The notes below the pieces were generated by a model. That model saw only the letters and a list, made by a program, of their open reading frames with translations. It was not told where the DNA came from and made no database searches. Both the position numbers and the translations under genes were made by a program. A stretch of DNA of 64,000 bases from Betaproteobacteria bacterium. Its GTDB lineage: Bacteria > Pseudomonadota > Gammaproteobacteria > Burkholderiales > Casimicrobiaceae. The stretch lies in assembly GCA_016717855.1 (NCBI GenBank), contig JADKEV010000004.1, positions 124,001 to 188,000 on the forward strand. The letters run 5' to 3'. Shown in pieces: positions 24,711 through 34,349 of this stretch (position 1 is its first letter; each line of letters begins with the position of its first letter).

Positions 24711-24902
24711 ATGAACAAGGTAGCCTGGGGCGTGCTGAGCACGGCCAATATCGGCATGGCGCGAGTGATTCCCGCGATGCGGCAGAGCGCGTTGCGCAGC
24801 ATCGATGCGATCTTCTCGCGCTCGCTCGCCTCGGCGCGGGATGCCGCGCAGATCGATGCGATCTTCCGGTCGGAGAAGTCGGGACAGTGGGAGACGCCCT
24901 GA
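24711..24902 (+). pseudogene. Remnant of a Gfo/Idh/MocA-family oxidoreductase gene
   Basis: The first 25 codons, MNKVAWGVLSTANIGMARVI onwards, are a clear Gfo/Idh/MocA N-terminus with the beginning of the NAD-binding Rossmann fold (G-V-L-x-T-A-x-I-G). After about residue 45 the likeness is lost, and the frame stops at 63 codons against the usual 330 or more. Inside it the sequence ATCGATGCGATCTTC occurs twice about 70 bp apart, which may mark a duplication or deletion event. It runs into the start of the ChaN-like gene. Confidence 0.6.
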
Positions 24903-25882
24903 AGGCCCTCCCCGGCGTGCGACAGCGATTGCGCAGGGCCGCGATTGGCAGCGTGGTGGGCGTAACGCTGTCGATGGCGTTCGCCTGCACGATGCCGGCC
25001 GGCCTCGTGCGCCAGGACACCCTGCATCCGTTGCAAGGCAAGATCTGGGACGTCGCGCGCAGCCGCACGGTATCGAAAGAGGCGGTGCTGCAGGACCTCG
25101 CTTCCGCGCGGATCATCCTGCTGGGCGAAGTCCACGACAATCCCGAGCATCATCGCCTGCAGGCTGAAGTCCTGCGGGCAGTGCTCGCTCAAGGGCGGCG
25201 GCCGGCGCTGGCGATGGAGCAGTTCGACCGCGAGTTCCAGCCGGCGATCGATGCCGCCGCCGCGAAGCCCGGCGTGACGGCCGACGCGCTGGCCGGCGCC
25301 GGCGGCTTCAACCGGGACGGGTGGCCGTGGGCGATGTACGAACCGCTGCTTGCGACAGCCATCGAGGCCCGGCTTCCGGTCGTGGCGCTCAACTTGTCGC
25401 GCGACGGTACGCGCGCCGTTGCCAGGCAAGGGTTCGACACGCTCGGTGCCGCCGCGGCGCGCACGCTCGCGCTCGACGCCACCTGGAATCCGGCCCGGGA
25501 AGCGGTAATGAATCGTGAAATCGCCGACGGCCATTGCGGCAAGCTGCCGCCGTCGGCGTTGCCGCGGATGATCAACGTCCAGCGCGCGCGCGACGCGGTG
25601 ATGGCCGATGCGCTGCTCGGCCGACAGGGCGATGGCGCGATCGTGATCGCCGGCAACGGGCACGTGCGCAACGACGTCGGCGTGCCGGTCTACCTGGCCA
25701 GGCGCGCGCCGGGGCAACGGGTCGCCAGCATCGGTTTCATCGAGGTCGAGCCTGGAGAGACCGCGCCAAGCGACTATGTGCGACCTCCCGCATCGGCCCT
25801 GCCCTACGACTACGCGTGGTTCACGTCCGCCGCGAAGCGGGAAGATCCGTGCGCGGGGCTCGTAATCCCGGAGCGCAGGTGA
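24887..25882 (+). CDS. ChaN-family putative haem/iron-binding lipoprotein
   Basis: About 331 residues if started at the GTG at 24887. The N-terminus looks like a signal peptide with a possible lipobox ending SMAFAC near residue 34. The mature part is a ChaN/DUF399 domain: ILLGEVHDNPEHH at its start, LAMEQFDREFQPAI, and IAGNGHVRNDVGVPVYL near the end. ChaN of Campylobacter binds haem pairs at the outer membrane and aids iron uptake. No TonB or haem receptor genes are adjacent. The start is uncertain because no strong ribosome site is present. Confidence 0.75.
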   Translation: MGDALKALPGVRQRLRRAAIGSVVGVTLSMAFACTMPAGLVRQDTLHPLQGKIWDVARSRTVSKEAVLQDLASARIILLGEVHDNPEHHRLQAEVLRAVLAQGRRPALAMEQFDREFQPAIDAAAAKPGVTADALAGAGGFNRDGWPWAMYEPLLATAIEARLPVVALNLSRDGTRAVARQGFDTLGAAAARTLALDATWNPAREAVMNREIADGHCGKLPPSALPRMINVQRARDAVMADALLGRQGDGAIVIAGNGHVRNDVGVPVYLARRAPGQRVASIGFIEVEPGETAPSDYVRPPASALPYDYAWFTSAAKREDPCAGLVIPERR

Positions 25883-25982
25883 CCTCGGCCGCGCGGTGGC
25901 GCCGCACCTGCTTGCCGCGCTGCACCGGCGCGCATGCAAAGCGGTATTCTTCTAGATTGACTTTCAAGGAACAGGTGAACTG

Positions 25983-28439
25983 ATGGACCTTCCGCGTCGT
26001 GCACAGGTGGTGATCGTCGGCGGTGGCATCGTCGGCTGCAGCCTCGCCTACCACCTCACCCTGCGCGGGTGGACCGACGTGGTCCTGCTCGAGCGCAAGC
26101 AGCTGAGCTGCGGAACGACCTGGCATGCGGCGGGGCTGGTGGGCCAGCTGCGGGCGACCTACAACCTGACGCGGCTGGCCCAGTACACGACCGGCCTGTA
26201 CGCCGCGCTCGAACAGGAAACCGGGCAGGCCACCGGCTTTCGGCAGACCGGCTCGGTGGCGGTGGCGACGAACGCGGCGCGCTTCGAGGAACTCAAGCGC
26301 GGCGCGTCGATGGCCAAGTGTTTCGGCCTCGACGTGCAGACGGTGAGCCCGTCGGAAGTCGCCGGCCTGTGGCCAGGCGTGCGCACCGACGACGTCGTCG
26401 GTGGCGTCTTTCTGCCCAAGGACGGGCGCACCAACCCGATCGACACCACGCTGGCGCTCGCCCGCGGCGCAAAGAACCGAGGCGCGCGCATCTTCGAAAA
26501 CACCAAGGTCGAGGAAATCCTGGTCGAGGACGGCCGCGCCGTTGGCGTGCGCACGGTGCAGGGCGAATTGCGCGCCGACTTCGTCGTCAATTGCGCGGGG
26601 ATGTGGGCGCACGAGTTGGGCGCCAGGGCCGGGACCACGGTGCCCCTGCATGCGGCCGAGCACTTCTACATCGTCACCGAGCCGATGCCGGGTCTGTCTG
26701 CCAGCCTGCCGGTACTGCGCGATCCCGATAGCTGCGCCTATTTCAAGGAGGACGCGGGCAAACTCCTGGTGGGCTGGTTCGAGCCGGTGGCCAAGCCCTG
26801 GGGGATGCGCGGGATTCCCGAGACCTTCTGCTTCGACACGCTGCCCGAGGACCTCGAGCACATCGAGCCGCTGCTGAGCGCCGCGATGCACCGCACGCCG
26901 GCGCTGGCCGACGTCGGCATCAACCTGTTCTTCAACGGCCCCGAGAGCTTCACGCCCGACGACCGCTATCTGCTGGGCGAGACGCCGGAGGTGCGCCACC
27001 TGTACGTGGCCGCCGGCTTCAATTCGATCGGCATCCAGTCGGCCGGGGGCGCCGGCAAGGTGCTCGCCGACTGGATCATCGACGGGCACCCGCCGATGGA
27101 CCTGTGGGATGTGGACGTGCGCCGCTGCATGCCCTTCCAGCGCAACCGGCGGTACCTCCGGGACCGCACCGTCGAGACGCTGGGCCTGCTCTACGCGATG
27201 CACTGGCCCTTCCATCAGCCGGAAAGCGCGCGCGGAGCGCGCCGGTCCATCCTGCACGACCGGCTGCGCGAGCGGGGTGCGTGCTTCGGCGAAGCTGCGG
27301 GGTGGGAGCGCCCCAACTGGTACGCCCCCGAAGGGGTCAAGGCGGAGTACGTCTACAGCTATGGGCGCCAGAACTGGTTCGAGCACTCGGCACGGGAGCA
27401 CGCGGCGGTGCGCAATGCCGTGGGCCTGTTCGACCAGTCGTCATTTGCCAAGTTCGTGCTGCAGGGGCCGGATGCCGAGACCGTGCTCAACCGCATCTGC
27501 GCCAATGACGTGTCGGTGCCGGTCGGCCGGATCGTCTACACCCAGTGGCTCAACGAGCGCGGCGGAATCGAGACCGACCTGACGGTGACGCGCGAAGCGC
27601 GCGACCGCTACCTGATCGTCACCGCTGCCGCGTCGCAGACCCGGGACCTGGCCTGGCTGCAGCGCCACATCCCGGAAGGCGCAGGTGCCGTGGCCGTCGA
27701 CGTGAGCTCGGGCATGGCCGTGCTGGGCGTGATGGGCCCGCGCTCGCGCGAATTGCTGGCAACGCTCACCGACGCGGACTTGTCCAACGCATCGTTTCCC
27801 TTCGGCGCCTCGCAGGTCATCGACCTGGCCTATGCCCGCGTGCGCGCCAGCCGCATCACCTACGTGGGCGAACTGGGTTGGGAGCTCTACATCCCCACCG
27901 AATGCGCGCCGGAGGTTTTCGATGCGCTGCTGGCCGCAGGCGGGCCGTTCGGCCTGCGCCTTGCCGGGTACCACGCGATGAACTCGCTGCGCATGGAAAA
28001 GGCGTATCGCCACTGGGGCCATGACATCAGCGACGAGGACACGCCGCTGCAGGCAGGCCTGGGTTTTGCGGTGGCCTGGTCCAAGCCCGGCGGTTTCATC
28101 GGGCGCGAGGCGCTGCTGCGGCAGAAGGAACGCGGCGTCACGCGCAGGCTGGTGCAGTTCGCCCTGCGCGACCCGCTGCCCCTGCTCTACCACAACGAAC
28201 CAATCTGGCGCGATGACGCGATTGCCGGGCGCATCGCTTCGGGCATGTTCGGACACACGCTGGGCAAGTCGCTGGGGATGGGCTATGTCGAAAACCAGGA
28301 CGGACTCGCGGATCGCGACTTCGTGCTGGGCGGACGCTACGAAATCGAAGTCGCTGGCGTCCGCGTTCCGGCGGACGCGTCGCTGGCCGGCTTCTACGAT
28401 CCAGCCGGCCTGCGGATCAAGGATGCCGGCGGAACCTGA
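25983..28439 (+). CDS. Dimethylglycine/sarcosine dehydrogenase-like flavoprotein (DAO-GcvT fusion)
   Basis: 818 residues. Residues 1 to about 400 form an FAD-binding DAO-type oxidase (VVIVGGGIVGCSLAYHL, CGTTWHAAGLVGQLR, whose His-Ala-Ala-Gly is the covalent-FAD-site pattern of this family). About 430-815 is an aminomethyltransferase (GcvT) domain that binds tetrahydrofolate (YVGELGWELYIPTE, AGYHAMNSLRMEKAYRHWG). The family oxidatively demethylates N-methyl amino acids and passes the one-carbon unit to folate. It converges on an importer operon and begins a run of amine and amide catabolism genes. The exact substrate is unknown. Confidence 0.9.
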   Translation: MDLPRRAQVVIVGGGIVGCSLAYHLTLRGWTDVVLLERKQLSCGTTWHAAGLVGQLRATYNLTRLAQYTTGLYAALEQETGQATGFRQTGSVAVATNAARFEELKRGASMAKCFGLDVQTVSPSEVAGLWPGVRTDDVVGGVFLPKDGRTNPIDTTLALARGAKNRGARIFENTKVEEILVEDGRAVGVRTVQGELRADFVVNCAGMWAHELGARAGTTVPLHAAEHFYIVTEPMPGLSASLPVLRDPDSCAYFKEDAGKLLVGWFEPVAKPWGMRGIPETFCFDTLPEDLEHIEPLLSAAMHRTPALADVGINLFFNGPESFTPDDRYLLGETPEVRHLYVAAGFNSIGIQSAGGAGKVLADWIIDGHPPMDLWDVDVRRCMPFQRNRRYLRDRTVETLGLLYAMHWPFHQPESARGARRSILHDRLRERGACFGEAAGWERPNWYAPEGVKAEYVYSYGRQNWFEHSAREHAAVRNAVGLFDQSSFAKFVLQGPDAETVLNRICANDVSVPVGRIVYTQWLNERGGIETDLTVTREARDRYLIVTAAASQTRDLAWLQRHIPEGAGAVAVDVSSGMAVLGVMGPRSRELLATLTDADLSNASFPFGASQVIDLAYARVRASRITYVGELGWELYIPTECAPEVFDALLAAGGPFGLRLAGYHAMNSLRMEKAYRHWGHDISDEDTPLQAGLGFAVAWSKPGGFIGREALLRQKERGVTRRLVQFALRDPLPLLYHNEPIWRDDAIAGRIASGMFGHTLGKSLGMGYVENQDGLADRDFVLGGRYEIEVAGVRVPADASLAGFYDPAGLRIKDAGGT

Positions 28440-28454
28440 GGCGCGCGCCGCGGT

Positions 28455-29273
28455 TCAGGTGTCGCGGCCGCTTTTCCTTTGCAGCAGCCGGACCGCGCCC
28501 AGCAGCAGGACCGAGACCAGCAGCAACAGCGTCGATATTGCCGCGATGGTCGGATCGATCTCGTCGCGCAGCGCGTTGAACATCCGCTTGGTCAGCGTCG
28601 ACATGTCGCCGCCGGCGATGAACAGCGAAATGACGACCTCGTCGAGCGAGGTGATGAAGGCGAGCAGGGCGCCGGTGATCACCGAAATCCTGATCTGCGG
28701 CAGCGTCACGGTGAGGAACGCCCACGGCCGGCTCGCCCCCAGGCTGCGCGCGACCATCTCCTGGTTCATGTCGTAGCTCTTCAGGCTCGAGGCGACCGTG
28801 ATCACGACCAGCGGAATCGCCATCACCGAGTGCGCCATCACGATGCCGGGCATTGTGCTGTTGAGCCCGAACTGGGCGTACAGCAGATAGATGCCGATGG
28901 CGACCAGGATGCCCGGGATGATCAGCGGCAGCATGAACGCCACGTAGGCCAGCCGCATCAGGCGCAGGCGCGCCGTGTGCAGGCCGTAGGCGGCCAGCGT
29001 GCCGCAGACGGTCGAGACGATCATGGTGAGGAATGCGGCGGTAAAGGAAACGTAGGTCGCGTCACGCCATTCGATCGCACCGAGGTACGCCGCGTACCAG
29101 CGTGTCGACCAGCCGCTCGGCGGAAACGCCAGGTAGCGGTCGGCCGAGAAGCTCAGCGGGATCACGAACAGGCTCGGCACGATCAGGAAGAACATGATCA
29201 GCCCGACCAGCACGTAGAGCCACAGCCGGCGCCCATGCGTGATCTGGGTCTGGGTGGCGGGACGGCTCAGCAC
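28455..29273 (-). CDS. ABC transporter permease, PotC type
   Basis: 272 residues with six predicted membrane helices and the inner-membrane EAA-like loop (ASSLKSYDMNQEMVARSLGASRP in the position that contacts the ATPase). It belongs to the spermidine/putrescine-type (PotC) branch of binding-protein-dependent permeases. It is the last gene of a four-gene importer and adjoins the PotB-type gene without a gap. The ligand is probably a polyamine-like or N-alkyl amino compound, given the neighbouring enzymes (inference). Confidence 0.92.
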   Translation of the reverse strand: MLSRPATQTQITHGRRLWLYVLVGLIMFFLIVPSLFVIPLSFSADRYLAFPPSGWSTRWYAAYLGAIEWRDATYVSFTAAFLTMIVSTVCGTLAAYGLHTARLRLMRLAYVAFMLPLIIPGILVAIGIYLLYAQFGLNSTMPGIVMAHSVMAIPLVVITVASSLKSYDMNQEMVARSLGASRPWAFLTVTLPQIRISVITGALLAFITSLDEVVISLFIAGGDMSTLTKRMFNALRDEIDPTIAAISTLLLLVSVLLLGAVRLLQRKSGRDT

Positions 29274-30203
29274 CTAGCGCGCCCCGACGATCCGGTTGAA
29301 GCCGATGATGCGTCCCACCAGCCACATGATGCCCAGCGTCATCACCAGCAGCACCACGCCGAGCGCGCTGGCCGCGCCCCAATCGGAGTAATAATTGACG
29401 TTGCGCTCGATCTGCATCGACCACATCATGACCCGCCCGCCGCCGAGCAGGGCCGGCGTGACGTAGAAACCCAGGCAGAGCACGAACACGATGATGGTCC
29501 CCGCCACCAGGCCGGGCAGCGACAGCGGCACGAACACCTGGCGGAAAGCCGCGGCCGGCGAAGCGCCCAGGCTGGACGCCGCCAGCATGTAATCGCTGCT
29601 GATCGCGCGCATCGAGCCGTACAGCGGCAGCACCATGAACGGCAGCATGATGTGCACCATGCCTATCGTGGTGCCGGTGAAGTTGTGCATCAGCCGCAGC
29701 GGCGTGTCGATGAGCCCCATATCCGTCAGCCAGGTGTTGAGCAGACCGCGCCGCTGCAGCAGCACCAGCCACGCATAGCAGCGCACGAGCAGCGACGTCC
29801 ACACCGGGAACAGCACCAGCATCATCAGCACGGCCGCCATCCGCGGCCTGGCCTGCGCGATGATGTACGCGACGGGATAGCCCAGCAGGATGCAGATCGC
29901 GGTGACCAGAAACGACAACTCGAAAGTCGTCTGCAAAGTCAGCGTATAGGAGGGATGCAACAGGCGCAGGTAGTGGTCGAACGTGAAGCCTGCCGGATTG
30001 CGGAACGAAAGCCAGAACAGCCACCCGATCGGCGCCAGCACCAGGGCCGCGATCAGCAACATGCCCGGCACGGTCAGGCCGGCGAGCAACGCGTTCTCGG
30101 CACGCTCCTGGGCCCGGAGGCGTTCGGCGTTGACCGGCGCCGGGGGGGCACCCGGCGCGGCGCGGCCCGCCGCACGATTCGACGCCGGGGCCGGCGCGCT
30201 CAT
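29274..30203 (-). CDS. ABC transporter permease, PotB type
   Basis: 309 residues. After an Ala/Pro-rich cytoplasmic start there are about six membrane helices and the coupling-helix motif (MLAASSLGASPAAAFRQVFV). It pairs with the PotC-type permease. Its ATG overlaps the stop of the ATPase gene by four bases, a sign of tight translational coupling. Confidence 0.92.
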   Translation of the reverse strand: MSAPAPASNRAAGRAAPGAPPAPVNAERLRAQERAENALLAGLTVPGMLLIAALVLAPIGWLFWLSFRNPAGFTFDHYLRLLHPSYTLTLQTTFELSFLVTAICILLGYPVAYIIAQARPRMAAVLMMLVLFPVWTSLLVRCYAWLVLLQRRGLLNTWLTDMGLIDTPLRLMHNFTGTTIGMVHIMLPFMVLPLYGSMRAISSDYMLAASSLGASPAAAFRQVFVPLSLPGLVAGTIIVFVLCLGFYVTPALLGGGRVMMWSMQIERNVNYYSDWGAASALGVVLLVMTLGIMWLVGRIIGFNRIVGAR

Positions 30204-31303
30204 GCAGGGGAATCCTGCGGCACGATGATGGTGTCGGCCGGCGCCAGCCCCAGGCGGACCGCGGCGCCGACCACCGGCGGAATGACCGCGCTGATCGCCT
30301 GCTGGCGGACCGAGAGCTCGTGACCGCCGGCCAGCGTCACGCTAACCAGCGAGCTTTCGCCCTGATAGACGATCTCCCGCACCATGCCCTCGAAGACGTT
30401 ATGGGCGCCGGCATCGCCGCCGCCCAGGATAACGACTTTCTCGGGGCGCACGCCCAATAGCTGCGACGGCTCGCCCGTCCTGAGCGGTTCGGCCAGGCGC
30501 AACAGCTTGTCGCCCAGGTAGGCCTGGCCATCGCGGACCGCCACCGGCAGGAAATTGGATTCGCCGATAAAGTCGGCGATGAACCGGCTCGCCGGCCGCC
30601 CATAGATCTCGCGTGGCGTGCCGATCTGGCGAAAGCGGCCGCGGTCGATGACCGCGATGCGGTCCGACATGGTCAGCGCCTCGCGCTGGTCGTGCGTGAC
30701 GTAGACCGTGGTCATGCCCAGCCGCTGGTGCAGATGCCGGACCTCGATCTGCATCTGCTCCCTGAGCTTCTTGTCGAGCGCCGAGAGCGGCTCGTCCATC
30801 AACAGGATGCGCGGCTCGAACACGATGGCGCGGGCCAGCGCGACGCGCTGCCGCTGCCCGCCCGAGAGCTGGTCGACGTGACGCTCGCCCAGTCCCGAGA
30901 GCTGCACCAGGTCGAGCGCCCTGGCGACGCGTTCGCCGATCTCCGTCTTGCCGACACGTCGCAGCTTCAGCGGATACGCGACGTTGCCCGCGACCGTCAT
31001 GTGCGGAAACAACGCGTAGTTCTGGAACACCATCCCGACGTTGCGCTTGTGCGGCGCGACCAGCGACACGTCGCTGTCGCCGAACAGGATCTGCCCGCTG
31101 TCCGCGCGAATGAAACCGGCGAGCACCATCAGCAGCGTGGTCTTGCCCGATCCCGAAGGCCCGAGCAGCGTGATGAACTCGCCGCTCGCGACTTCCAGGC
31201 TCACATCGTCGAGCGCGGCCAGCGCACCATACGTCTTGCGCACGTCGCGGATCGATATCGGCAGCGAGATCGCCCCGCTGCCGGTGTTGGCGGAACTATG
31301 AAT
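30200..31303 (-). CDS. ABC transporter ATP-binding protein, PotA type
   Basis: About 367 residues. Walker A is GPSGSGKTT, the signature is LSGGQRQRVALARA, Walker B is RILLMDEPLSALD, and the C-terminal TOBE domain begins near LLGVRPEKV. The start is a puzzle: no ATG, GTG or TTG lies between the preceding gene and the conserved ISIRDVRKTYG. An ATT at 31303 with GGGAGG five bases before it is the best-placed codon; a CTG further in is the alternative. It energises the importer encoded by its neighbours. Confidence 0.88.
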   Translation of the reverse strand: MHSSANTGSGAISLPISIRDVRKTYGALAALDDVSLEVASGEFITLLGPSGSGKTTLLMVLAGFIRADSGQILFGDSDVSLVAPHKRNVGMVFQNYALFPHMTVAGNVAYPLKLRRVGKTEIGERVARALDLVQLSGLGERHVDQLSGGQRQRVALARAIVFEPRILLMDEPLSALDKKLREQMQIEVRHLHQRLGMTTVYVTHDQREALTMSDRIAVIDRGRFRQIGTPREIYGRPASRFIADFIGESNFLPVAVRDGQAYLGDKLLRLAEPLRTGEPSQLLGVRPEKVVILGGGDAGAHNVFEGMVREIVYQGESSLVSVTLAGGHELSVRQQAISAVIPPVVGAAVRLGLAPADTIIVPQDSPA

Positions 31304-31334
31304 GCCAGCCTCCCTGCCGCGCCCGCAGGCCAGC

Positions 31335-32390
31335 CTACTTCTGCAGGAAGGCGTCGAAGCGCTTGACCATTTCGTCGTTATTATTGACCCACCAGTCGAC
31401 GGACTGGATGAAGCCCTTCTTGACGTTCTCGGGCGAATTGGGCAACCCGGCAAGCTTTTCCTTCGGGATCACGCCGGTGTCGTAGCTCTTGCCGTTCGAC
31501 GGCGCGTAATTGATGAAGAGCGAGATCCGCGCATTCACTTCCGGCCGCATCATGATCTGGATCGCTTTCAGGGCCAGTTCCTTGTTCGGAGCGCCCTTGG
31601 GGATCAGCCAGCAGTCGGAAACCAGGATCTGCTCGTCGAAGGTGACGCCGATCTTCCCGGCCTTGCCTTCAGGTTCGCTCTGGATCGCCTGGATGCGTCC
31701 GTTCCAGGCCGACACCATGTCGACCTCGCCGTCCTTGAGCACCTGCGCGGACTGGGCGCCGGAGTTCCACCACACCAGCACGTGCGGCTTCACCTGCTCG
31801 AGCTTCTTGAACGCGCGGTCGACGTCGAGCGGATAGAGCTTGTCCATCGGCACGCCATCGGCGATCAGGGCCATCTCGAGGTTGTAGATCGGGGTGCGCC
31901 GCAGCGAGCGCTGGCCGGGAAAGTTTTTCGTGTCCCAGAACGCGGCCCAGCCGGTGGGCTTTTTGCCGCCGAACGCCTTTTCGCGCCAGCCGATGGCAAC
32001 CGAATACACAATCTGCGAAACCCAGTAATCGGAGCGCAGGTTCGACGGCACGTCCTTGGTCACCGCGAGGGTGGCGGCATCGAACTTCTCGAGCTTGCCT
32101 TCCTTCTCCAGCAGCGCGCAGCTGTAGGCGCCCTGCGTGGAAAGATCCCAGGTCGGCTTGCCCGACGCGACCTGCGCCCGCATGTCCGCGATACCCGAGG
32201 TGTTGTCCTCCTTGATGGTGACGCCGAGCTCCTTTTCGACGAGCCCGAACCAGGCCTCTTTCTGCGCTTTCTGGAAAGCCCCGCCCCACGACGAAATCGT
32301 GAGCGTCTTCTGCTGCGCATACGCAACCGGCGCGCCTGCACCAACGGCCATGCCGATCAGCGCCGCCACTCCTGCCATCACTTTTCTCAT
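31335..32390 (-). CDS. ABC transporter substrate-binding protein, PotD type
   Basis: 351 residues with a signal peptide (MRKVMAGVAALIGMAVGAGA, cleavage after AYA near residue 25) and a two-lobe periplasmic binding fold. LTISSWGGAFQKAQKEAW and the aromatic VLVWWNSGAQ and DWWVNN segments are typical of PotD-like proteins that cage amines with Trp and acidic residues. First gene of the importer operon; divergent from the AbgB-like hydrolase gene, so the two sets are likely controlled together. Confidence 0.92.
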   Translation of the reverse strand: MRKVMAGVAALIGMAVGAGAPVAYAQQKTLTISSWGGAFQKAQKEAWFGLVEKELGVTIKEDNTSGIADMRAQVASGKPTWDLSTQGAYSCALLEKEGKLEKFDAATLAVTKDVPSNLRSDYWVSQIVYSVAIGWREKAFGGKKPTGWAAFWDTKNFPGQRSLRRTPIYNLEMALIADGVPMDKLYPLDVDRAFKKLEQVKPHVLVWWNSGAQSAQVLKDGEVDMVSAWNGRIQAIQSEPEGKAGKIGVTFDEQILVSDCWLIPKGAPNKELALKAIQIMMRPEVNARISLFINYAPSNGKSYDTGVIPKEKLAGLPNSPENVKKGFIQSVDWWVNNNDEMVKRFDAFLQK

Positions 32391-32736
32391 TCAGATGCTC
32401 CTCGAGGTTGAATTCCTGCAACTCCACCGATTGGCGCGAGCCTGCTTGAGCCCGTTTTTGTCATTGTTTGCGCCACCGGTATGCACTGCGGCATACGGCA
32501 GATGTTCGACGCCGCCTGATGGCGGCGCGACGCGATGCCCTGCGCCATCGCCGAAAACTCTGCTGCGGAAATTTATACTTCGTTCATGTCTGGGGTGTCA
32601 AGGACATTCGGGCGCAGTCGCGGCCTCCGCGCGCAATGCCCGACGTTTATGTGATCAAGATGCGGCGCCGCATTGGCGGCGTGCTAGACTTTCAAGGCAT
32701 CCCCGGCCATGCTTCCGGCACGGGGATCCCCTCAGC
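32391..32736. other. Divergent promoter region between importer and hydrolase genes
   Basis: 346 bp with no gene. It contains a 7-bp hairpin, CGCCGCC-TGAT-GGCGGCG (32510-32527), and an isolated TATACT (32574-32579) that could be a rightward -10, though no good -35 is at the right distance. No regulator gene is adjacent. Confidence 0.4.
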
Positions 32737-34335
32737 ATGGCTACCGCGAAGATCACCGCCCGCACCTGGGTCCACGACAACCTCCCGCAGCTCTCCGACT
32801 GGTGCGCGACGGTCTGGGATTTCGGCGAGACGGCGTGGCGCGAGTACCGATCGGCGGCATTCTATGTCGATCTGCTGCGCCGGCACGGGTTCGAGGTCGA
32901 GGCCGGCAGCGCCGGCATGCCGACGGCCTTTTGCGCCACGTGGGAGAACGGCAAGGGGCCGACCATAGGCGGCTACGCCGAGTACGACGGGGTGCCCGGC
33001 AATTGCCAGGCCGCCGACGTGGCGAAGCGCCCGCGCTCCGGCCTGAGCCCGCATGCCGGCGGCCATACGGATCCGCATTCCGCGCTTGGCATCGCCGCGC
33101 TCGGCGGCTTCCTCGCGGCCAAGGCGGCGATGGAAAAGCACGGCATCAAGGGCCGGCTCAAGTTCTTCGGCGAACCGGCGGAGAAGACCCGCGGCTCGAA
33201 GCCGATTCACGCCGCACGCGGCTACTACGACGATCTCGACGCCGCCATCTCGTTCCATCCGTTCTTCGCCCTGCCCTACTGCAACACGGTGCGCTGGGAC
33301 ACGCACGCGGGCGCCGGTTATGGCGTGCTCTACAGCTTCACCTGCGATGCGCCGGAGGCGTGGATGGCCACGAACAACGCGTCCGCCGTCCCGGGCTACC
33401 ACGCGGGCTCCCGGGCCCCCGGCGCCAACGACGCGGTGATCGCGATGTATGGCTTCGGCAAGGCGCTCAAGGACAGCCTGCAGCCCAGCGGCTCCGCCTG
33501 GACGATGAACGAGGCGATCCTGACCATGGGCCAGGCGACCGCGGACAACCTGCCGGCCAGCCTCGCGCAGATCATGTATTTCATCCGCGTGCCGACCATC
33601 GGGATGGCCGAGCACATGGTGCGCGGCCTCGATCACTATGCAGAGAGCGCGGCGCGGGTCGCGCATTGCGGGTGGCGGCGCAGCTGGATTGCGAAGTCAC
33701 GGCCGGGACTCGCCAACCACGCGATGGCGCGCGCGACGTACGCCAACCTGGAGGCCGTCGGCGCCCCGCGCTTCGAGGGCGAGGCGATCCGCCTCGCCCA
33801 GGCGCTGCAGAGGAATCTGGGCCTGGAACCGATGGCGCGGCCGTTCCTGCCGGTGATCGAGGAATTGATGCACCCGGAAGAGGCCGAGCGCATCGAGCGC
33901 CGGCGCCTGCCGCCCAGCCAGGAGCATGCCGGTTCCGACGACTACACGGAGTACTGCTGGCACGCGCCGACCGCGCGGCTGATGGTGGGCCGGCCGCTGC
34001 TCGCCCCGCCCCACCCCGGCTATGCGTATCCGTCATGGGTGGTCAATGCGCTGGGCGGCCTCCCGCCCTGCATCGACCCGATGACGGCAGTGGCTGCGCA
34101 GACCATCGGAATGACCATCGTCGACCTGCTCGCGGAACCGGCGCTGCTCGCCGCGGCCCGGGAGGAGTTCGTCACCCGCACCGGCGGAGGCGTGGGCGGG
34201 ACGAACTGGATCGCCCCGCTCTGCGACTACCCGCCACCCATCCACCTGCGCTGGCCCGAGTACGTCGAGACCCCGCGCGGCCGCCGCGAATGGGTGATCC
34301 CGGCCACGCCCGAGGACGACGCGGCACCACCCTGA
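32737..34335 (+). CDS. AbgB-like M20 family amidohydrolase
   Basis: 532 residues from the ATG at 32737; the open frame continues upstream but without family likeness. It belongs to the M20D aminobenzoyl-glutamate hydrolase subunit B-like group: GGYAEYDGVPGNCQAADVA, HTDPHSALGIAALGGFLAA, FFGEPAEKTRGSK and SFHPFFALPY follow the usual order of metal and catalytic segments. The usual catalytic Glu-Glu pair reads Glu-Lys here. Such enzymes cleave an amide to release an amino acid such as glutamate. The M24-fold gene follows 14 bp downstream. Confidence 0.85.
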   Translation: MATAKITARTWVHDNLPQLSDWCATVWDFGETAWREYRSAAFYVDLLRRHGFEVEAGSAGMPTAFCATWENGKGPTIGGYAEYDGVPGNCQAADVAKRPRSGLSPHAGGHTDPHSALGIAALGGFLAAKAAMEKHGIKGRLKFFGEPAEKTRGSKPIHAARGYYDDLDAAISFHPFFALPYCNTVRWDTHAGAGYGVLYSFTCDAPEAWMATNNASAVPGYHAGSRAPGANDAVIAMYGFGKALKDSLQPSGSAWTMNEAILTMGQATADNLPASLAQIMYFIRVPTIGMAEHMVRGLDHYAESAARVAHCGWRRSWIAKSRPGLANHAMARATYANLEAVGAPRFEGEAIRLAQALQRNLGLEPMARPFLPVIEELMHPEEAERIERRRLPPSQEHAGSDDYTEYCWHAPTARLMVGRPLLAPPHPGYAYPSWVVNALGGLPPCIDPMTAVAAQTIGMTIVDLLAEPALLAAAREEFVTRTGGGVGGTNWIAPLCDYPPPIHLRWPEYVETPRGRREWVIPATPEDDAAPP

Positions 34336-34349
34336 CGAAAGGCATCACC

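Noticed and set aside
32137..32736. In-frame extension upstream of the AbgB-like gene
   Set aside because: It overlaps the signal peptide and start of the opposite PotD-type gene and shows no M20 likeness.
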